From Hydnum rufescens UP504 (taxonomy: Eukaryota > Basidiomycota > Agaricomycetes > Cantharellales > Hydnaceae), in NCBI GenBank assembly GCA_014904985.1, contig MU129089.1, positions 1 through 64,000 of the forward strand: a stretch of 64,000 nucleotides of DNA, read 5' to 3'. Below, piece by piece: positions 58,065 through 64,000 of this stretch (position 1 is the stretch's first letter; each line of letters begins with the position of its first letter). Position numbers and translations under genes: made by a program. Below the pieces are notes generated by a model. That model had not been told where the DNA came from. It saw only the letters and a list, made by a program, of their open reading frames with translations, and ran no database searches.

Positions 58065-59491
58065 CTAACACCACACAAACCTATGCCGCACAGAGCCAGA
58101 GGACGTGTTAGAGCAAGCACGAGAGCGGCACTTGAAAGGTGTATACCTTTCGTTCAAGTCCCACACAATGTCGTCAGCTTTGTCCCTCCCATACCAGGCA
58201 ATTGCAGGGAGGTGTTCGCTTCGTCGGACACGCCGACCGCCCCATTTACGGGCAAGGTCAGCCATCCACCCACTTTTCGGAATCGTATTCCATATCTCAA
58301 CATGTTTGAGCCCAAAGTCTCGTGCAGCCTGCTTCGCTGCACCCAGAAGGACGGAGAATGTCCGAACACTATCACATCGCATGCGTATGATGAGAAGTGT
58401 TGAATGCGGGTGAGGCTCAGGTGCCCAGACGATATATGACGACTGTCGGACATTGTCCGAAGTGATAGCCGCACCCCAGCGAGTAGGGGCAAGTGGAGGA
58501 GTAGGAAGTGTGAGTAAGTATCGTGCAGTAAGGAACGTAATCTGCTCCCGCGATGGCCGGACTGCGACGTGGACTTTCCCACCAGAGGCGGCAGCATTGG
58601 CAGGCAAGACGCGGGTTGCTAGCTCCCAAGCATCCCCTTGGAGATGGGGAAAGATGTCATTTGCTTCAAGCCACTTCAGGGAGCTCGAACCTGGATGCTG
58701 ATCGATTGAATCGTCTATATCCCATATTGTGCTCCAGGGATCACACACTATCCATCCATCCGCCCCAGGGACAGGGCCGCAGAGTTTATAGAATTGGGGA
58801 CCAACGTCGCTGTATAAGACAGAGAAAAGTGCATCCCCTGCTTTTACTCCTGGTGGAATGGGAGGTGGGGGTTGTCCCCATATCTCAACCGGGAATGGTG
58901 GAAGCGAGGAGGCGGGTGAAAGAACACGGTGTAGGAGGCGCATCATATGAGCAGCATAACCATTGCGGCGAAATGCAGGTGGGGTAAAAACGGAAGCTAT
59001 CCCGTAAGATATCGCACCCGACGGCGCATCATCTCCTGGACGCATGACCAGCGAATCTCTCCGATACCTGTGCGAGCGATGGGTGATGCCTCTCCCTATA
59101 GGGAGTGTTTGGCTCTAACTTACGTCTCACATGAAGCTACGAAGGGGTGAGAGGAATTATCCCGCAGAGCTAGAACCCTAATCCAAGTTTGCGCGAAAAA
59201 ATTATTCGAATGTCGTTCGTGCAGAGAGTGATGATCGTACCATGTATTCATCTTTCCATCTGTTGCGAACTCGAGGGTATCCATGACTATACAGATAAAG
59301 TTCGTTTTGACGTGTGGCAATCGTATCGAGGCGATGTGCTTACTGGCATCCCGAGCGAGATATTTTTCGAAACTGAGGCTACGACCCCACTGAGAAAACG
59401 CGCCTTTCCTTGCCTGGATAGCCTCCTCGCGCGTTGCCAGCCGCAGCGTCAGACTTGACAACGGCAGCGAAGTCATCGTGTTCTTGATCAT
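58065..59491 (-). CDS. Lyc1-like acetyltransferase (GNAT)
   Basis: Relatives of yeast-type Lyc1 are lysine N6-acetyltransferases used in lysine breakdown; the substrate here is inferred. The first exon reads LTLRLATREEAIQARKGAFS, QWGRSLSFEKYLAR and DGKMNTW. After an intron that joins near 59050 the acetyl-CoA part is seen: AISYGIASVFTPPAFRRNGY, AAHMMRLLHRVL, then the family's C-terminal domain: LYSDVGPQFYKLCG, VRPSREQITFLTARYL, RWGAAITSDNVRQSSYIVWA, HVEIWNTIPKSGWM and HLPAIAWYG. An in-phase intron before the end gives the usual final residues NERFVWC. The start is either 59491 or the ATG at 59476; the shorter one begins MTSLPLSSLTL. No frame break is seen. Confidence 0.82.
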
Positions 59492-62137
59492 TCACGTGAC
59501 CAAGTGGGGCTGTGCCCTCGATCGCTATTTCCACACTGGGCGATATCACATAGGAGGTTATGAGGAAATTACGAGACGTCTGGGACGCGTGGTGGAGGCT
59601 TCTCTTTAAAATTTCCCCAATTCAGTGTGAGTGATTTACGTTTCGTGGCCTCGCCCAATAAGGCACGTCATTCATACCCCTGTTTGCAGACTTCACCTGT
59701 GCATGTGGGTATATTCCCATGCCAAGCGGGCCACACATTTACACCAGGATCCTACCTCAACCCTTCGAGATCCATCACATCAAGGCCTGTGGATGTTCAA
59801 GAGAACAATTCACTAGGCAATGGATTCCTCGAAGAGGCAAATTATCAGCAATGTTCAACCCTTGCTTGACATGGATCGATTATCCGAACGACTGGGAAAA
59901 ATCCTGAGTACTCGGCGAGGATACTTCTACAGACCCGTTTAGCAGAATTTCATGATATAACTGCAACAATTCATGAACAGTCTAGGGCGACCGTTGTTGG
60001 CAGGACTTACCGTAATCGGCGTCGATATAATAAGCTCAATCATCACCTCCAAAAGCGACTAGTGGCGGAGCCTGGAATCTCCTGAAAGCACGTCCCTCGG
60101 CCTTATCGGTGCCAACTGATGCCAGTTGCCATTTCTACGTCCAAGTCATAATTCCACACCCATAGGTGAATCTCCGGAGAAAGACAGGCCGATTCCTCGG
60201 TACTAAGTAGTCCTGCAGTTCACACTGATTTTTCAGGTACCAGAACAAACAGGGTCACACTATCAGGATCCAGTAAGCTAATCCCCAGGGAACCGGAGGC
60301 TGAGACGACTTTCAGGATATTGCGAGCTTCTCAGACACTTGGAACAGCCGCGGAGAGCCTCAAGCCGATGGGGTCACTTGGCCGACAACGACCCCTTGCA
60401 ACCATGTGCAACCGGCATCGTGTTTGTTTAGGGCTCTCGGCCCCGAATATAATCTCATCCACTTGCGATGATAAGAGTGGGTCAATTGACATATTCGTAA
60501 AAAGAAGTTGGGTTGGAGGGGCTGAATTGCAAGGTAGGAATGTGGTCTTATAAGAGGCAAAAAAAACTTTTAGTGGCCCGGATGAGCTACTCGCGGCAAG
60601 GTACTCACAGCTGTGGACAGTGCTTGAAGCATTATTTTTTCTCGTCATGAATTTCTTGGTAACGGCCAGCCCCATAGGGGTCGACGCAAGCCTGATTGCC
60701 GAGAGGGAAGATAAAAACAGCAAGAGAGTGACCAAATATCCCGATAGGCCCGTCGGGGCGCAGGAAAGCACGGCAACAAGGATCAAGTCGGAAAATCCTT
60801 CTACTATCTCGCCGGGTATGTGGCTCCTTGTGGGGATATCGGCCATAATAGAGCGAGAGTTGGATTCTAGAAGACCGTTTTGGTGGTGTCTTCGCACGTT
60901 TTTTTCGAGAGAGTGTCCAGGTTCATTTGGTTCGAATGGCCCAATTGGATATCCATTGAGTGGCTTTTTCACCCGCTGATGAAGCTTGCATCACCGTCAA
61001 CGAAGTACAACAACACCCACAGGCCTGGATCAGGATGGGCTTAGATGAGGTTGTATGAATAGAGTTGGGCGCCAGAAACACACGATCAACGGGTGTGTTA
61101 GAAGAAGTTAATTTTCGATGCCTTTCCCTGGAGGCCTGCTCCCCATTGCTTAGTCAGCAATAGCAATCCGCTGAGTTTGTCGGGATATATTGAATGTTCT
61201 CATTTACCTGAGCTCTGAGCAAACGCTCTTGTTTTCTTATTGTTGTGCGAATGCCCGACTGGCTCCGCTTCGATGATTCAAAAATTCCCACAAATTCAGG
61301 GGCCACAATCAGGCCACTTTTCAAATACTGTACCTCGCCTTTTTCTCTGTCAGTTTGAGCCAAATTATATTCCTTTGGCAAATATGCGTGTCTTGTTATT
61401 TTACACGTTTCGGTCGGATTTCAGGCTAATACATGAATACTGTGGGTGCAGAGAGACAGACCGCGAGCAGCCTGAACAGAAATGGACTCGCGCCTCAGAT
61501 TTTACTGTACATTCAGCGGCACAAGCCACTGGGCCTGAAGAACTGCCGGGGATTGGGCTGGGTAAAGCATGCCATTCTCGGCGAGTAACCGTTGTAGTAC
61601 TTAAATAGTAGATCCAATAATCCAGGCACCCTGCTCCGGCATCCCCACCTGGAATTCACCCTGTGTCAAAGGACGTGAAAAGTTATACCCCTGGGTAGCC
61701 AAGAGAGTTTCCAACAATGCCTGCTGAGTTTCCGCTAGAAAATGGAGAGGCTCGATGAGTACAACACAAAGGAATAAAATGCTGCTCAAATAGGCTTGAA
61801 AAGCTCCCTTATATATTTACGAGGACATAGACAACTATGGGCCATGATTGAGCTGTCACACGCGCACCTTCCGAAGCCACATTCCGCCTTGTATTGAACC
61901 CACGCATTTTTATCTGCCCAGGACCCGTACATGGCGCGCGATAAGAGCCATTTCAGTCCCAACCGTGCAACCAAAATGCCGACCCCTTATGCCGGCAATC
62001 ATTTTCCAAAGACATAATTCAGCAAGGCTTGATAGGTAGTACACAGTTCATAGTCCACATTCTCCTGACGGATGCCGCGGGACTTTCCACCAGGCTGGAT
62101 AAAAGCGGGATAAGAAAGCCGCTGCATCGTCACTGGG
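59492..62137. other. Gene-poor 2.6 kb, no confident gene
   Basis: The longest open frame is on the minus strand at 60331-60972 (213 codons) and has one strongly hydrophobic stretch (DLILVAVLSCAPTGLSGYLV and following TLLLFLSSLSAIRL), so a membrane protein exon is possible. No family is recognised and no exon chain could be built. The remaining sequence shows only short frames. Confidence 0.35.
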
Positions 62138-63802
62138 CTAATTAAATTTCCCAGGGACAAATGGATGAGCGGAAGACAGTCCTCCGTCGACGACGATGTT
62201 TTGCCCATTGACGTAGCTTGAATTAGCTATATTGCGCCCGAGTATTGATCATTAGTAAGACACGCAGGCAGGAGGTAAACGACACGTACCGCTTGCAAGG
62301 AACAGCGCAATATTGGCGATCTATACAAGTGACTGTCAATACACCAAGCCACATATAATGCCGAGTTTTGTATTACCTCTGCGATATCGCAAAAGTTCGA
62401 GAAGAAAAGTGTTAGCGATTAGGCCTTTCTCGGGAACAGTAACATTCGCACCTTGCGGGAGCGAATATCGACCCAGTGGGTTCAACTGGCCGATCTTACC
62501 AGCAGTCCCCTTGTTTCGTGCAGCATCAAACATCATGCCTGTCATGCCCGTCTGCAAATGCGATATGGGTGGATGTAGCTTCTACTGCGTTGTAATATAT
62601 TTATCTACGCACCTCAACGACACCAGGACTGATGCTGTTTACTCGGATATTGGTGCCAGCAAGCTGGAAGGCACCGGTCTGGGCAAATGAAATCACTCTG
62701 GAATATAAACGGTTGAGCTGGGAGAGGAAATCAATATCATGGCGAGGGACTACTCACGCTGCCTTGCTTGCGCTATCTGCAGAATAATGGCATCAATTTT
62801 AGGGGGAACCGCCTAGGAATTGAAATGCATGTGCTGAATACTCACAGGAGCTGGATCCTGCAGCCGCACGCAAACCCGCGACTACCCAAATCCGATAAGT
62901 ACACAACGTTTTCGAATCCGGGTTACAGCCACATGGACGCCTCACCGGAAGCCGTCATGAGGATACTTCCCTCGCTATCCGGTTTTTCGGCACTGATCTT
63001 CTTCATGGCGGCAGACCCATGCTTGAGAGCCAAAAAGACGCTAACGGCGAGAATAAATGTCAGACGAAAACCCGGCCGATCTCCCAGCAGGATATGAAAC
63101 GTACGAAAGGGAGTTGACACGGAACATGTTAGATACTTCTTCCGCTGTCAGGTCAGGAAACGAATTGACGCTGACAATGGCGGCCTGAATTGAAGGAGGT
63201 TCGATCTGCCAACAACACACCAGTATGATCTCTGCGTACGTTGGCAAAGAAGACGTCCAGTTTCCCTTCGTCATTGATCGCCTGATTGCACACATCCTGG
63301 ATGGCTTTTTCGTCTGAGGCGTCAGCTTGTATTGTAGTCACCTTAGACCGGGACCGTGTCAAAACCTGCTCATTGAACAGCATGTAAAAGCTGCTTACCT
63401 TGACGTCGGGATACTTGGAAACAATAGTCTCTTTCAAGTTGGGCAGGTTTTCGCCGGAATAGTCCAGCAAGTATAAATGACGGGCGCCTCCAGGATACCC
63501 ATAAGTCAGCCGAAGGGCCAGGAGAATCCAAAAGAAGAAAGATCACATTACCTTCACGAGCCCATAGCAATGCTGTCGCACGTCTGAAAGCAAGATCAAA
63601 ACTTGAGACGAATTCGTATTACTATCCAGACACACCCAATGCCCTTCAATGATCCGACGCCAGTAATAATGCATACTTTTCCTTTGAGGGTACCCCCACG
63701 GGGCCCCTCAGATACCTGATATTGTATACGTTTGAGGCGCTCAACGGTTTTCGCATAGTTATCTTGTGTTGTGGCTGGTTTGCTGCGATCAGGTGCGGCC
63801 AT
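62138..63802 (-). CDS. Short-chain dehydrogenase, 3-oxoacyl-reductase type
   Basis: Second classical SDR of the window and not closely similar to the one at 45210-47218. The start [18 protein letters not shown] is followed by [18 protein letters not shown], an unusual long version of the cofactor loop ([10 protein letters not shown] rather than TGxxxGxG). Then come [80 protein letters not shown], the active-site [58 protein letters not shown] and the end PFVPGKFN. About nine short introns. Substrate unknown. Stop codon at 62138-62140. Confidence 0.82.
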
Positions 63803-64000
63803 GGCTGGAGGTCGTTATCGCTGACTGATTAACCAGGAGCCACCTGCAGGTGGGGATTTGTGAATCCTTTAACCGAAATCCACCGGTAAGCCTAGGTACC
63901 GGTTTTTGCCGGGCGATACGTATTTCGTCGTCATGAGATCTGGAGTTTGTGCTAATCGCGGAGGCGAATGTCCAAACAGGGAGTACAGTCGATGGGTCGG
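63803..64000. promoter_or_regulatory. Upstream region of the second dehydrogenase
   Basis: About 200 bases to the end of the window; includes ACCGGTTTTTGCCGGG near 63899. No named site recognised. Confidence 0.35.

Noticed and set aside
1..64000. tRNA genes, rRNA, CRISPR arrays and secondary-metabolite clusters
   Set aside because: Looked for typical arm motifs, repeat-spacer patterns and large synthase domains by eye; none was convincing.

Overview
The window is nuclear DNA of a filamentous fungus, almost certainly a basidiomycete of the Agaricomycetes. Genes are broken by many introns of roughly 45-90 bases, proteins match basidiomycete-type families (APSES/KilA-N regulator, BTB family, SPX phosphate transporter, Lyc1-type acetyltransferase), and there is no bacterial-style operon structure. 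No ribosomal RNA, tRNA or CRISPR was recognised. Species cannot be fixed from sequence alone.

Layout. Bases 1-9300 are a transposon graveyard. A Ty1/copia retrotransposon on the minus strand (LTR, tRNA-Met-like primer site, gag, protease, RT end, RNase H, pol tail) is split by at least three later insertions, including an LTR-bearing insertion in opposite orientation and a 340-base nested palindrome. A decayed BTB-family gene fragment (9.3-9.9 kb) marks the transition to gene-rich DNA.

From 10 kb on, genes sit on both strands: meiotic recombination factor Hop2 (-), a BTB protein (-), a metacaspase (-), a Ppn2-like membrane phosphatase (-), cytosolic methionyl-tRNA synthetase (+), Golgi tether subunit COG6 (+), a predicted cystathionine beta-lyase/mevalonate kinase fusion (-), transcription factor Iws1/Spn1 (+), an unrecognised gene (-), DNA-repair protein Ku70 (+), a monothiol glutaredoxin (+), ornithine decarboxylase (+), a polyol-type short-chain dehydrogenase (-), an APSES-type regulator (+), an SPX-domain phosphate transporter (+), a SAM-domain tail-anchored protein (-), a Lyc1-like acetyltransferase (-) and a second short-chain dehydrogenase (-). 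Most are housekeeping genes. There is no obvious metabolic cluster, although methionine/sulfur metabolism (MetRS, cystathionine lyase) and sterol precursor synthesis (mevalonate kinase) lie close together.

The most unusual features are: (1) an open frame joining cystathionine beta-lyase to mevalonate kinase with no stop and no in-frame start codon between them; (2) tiny exons of 6, 8 and 12 bases; (3) an apparently raised number of GC-AG introns; (4) about fifteen single-base frame breaks inside strongly conserved genes, which most likely reflect assembly indels but should be settled before any gene is called broken; (5) the nested transposon architecture at the left end. Exon borders were worked out by eye from splice signals, codon phase and family similarity, so start/end coordinates are firmer than internal borders.
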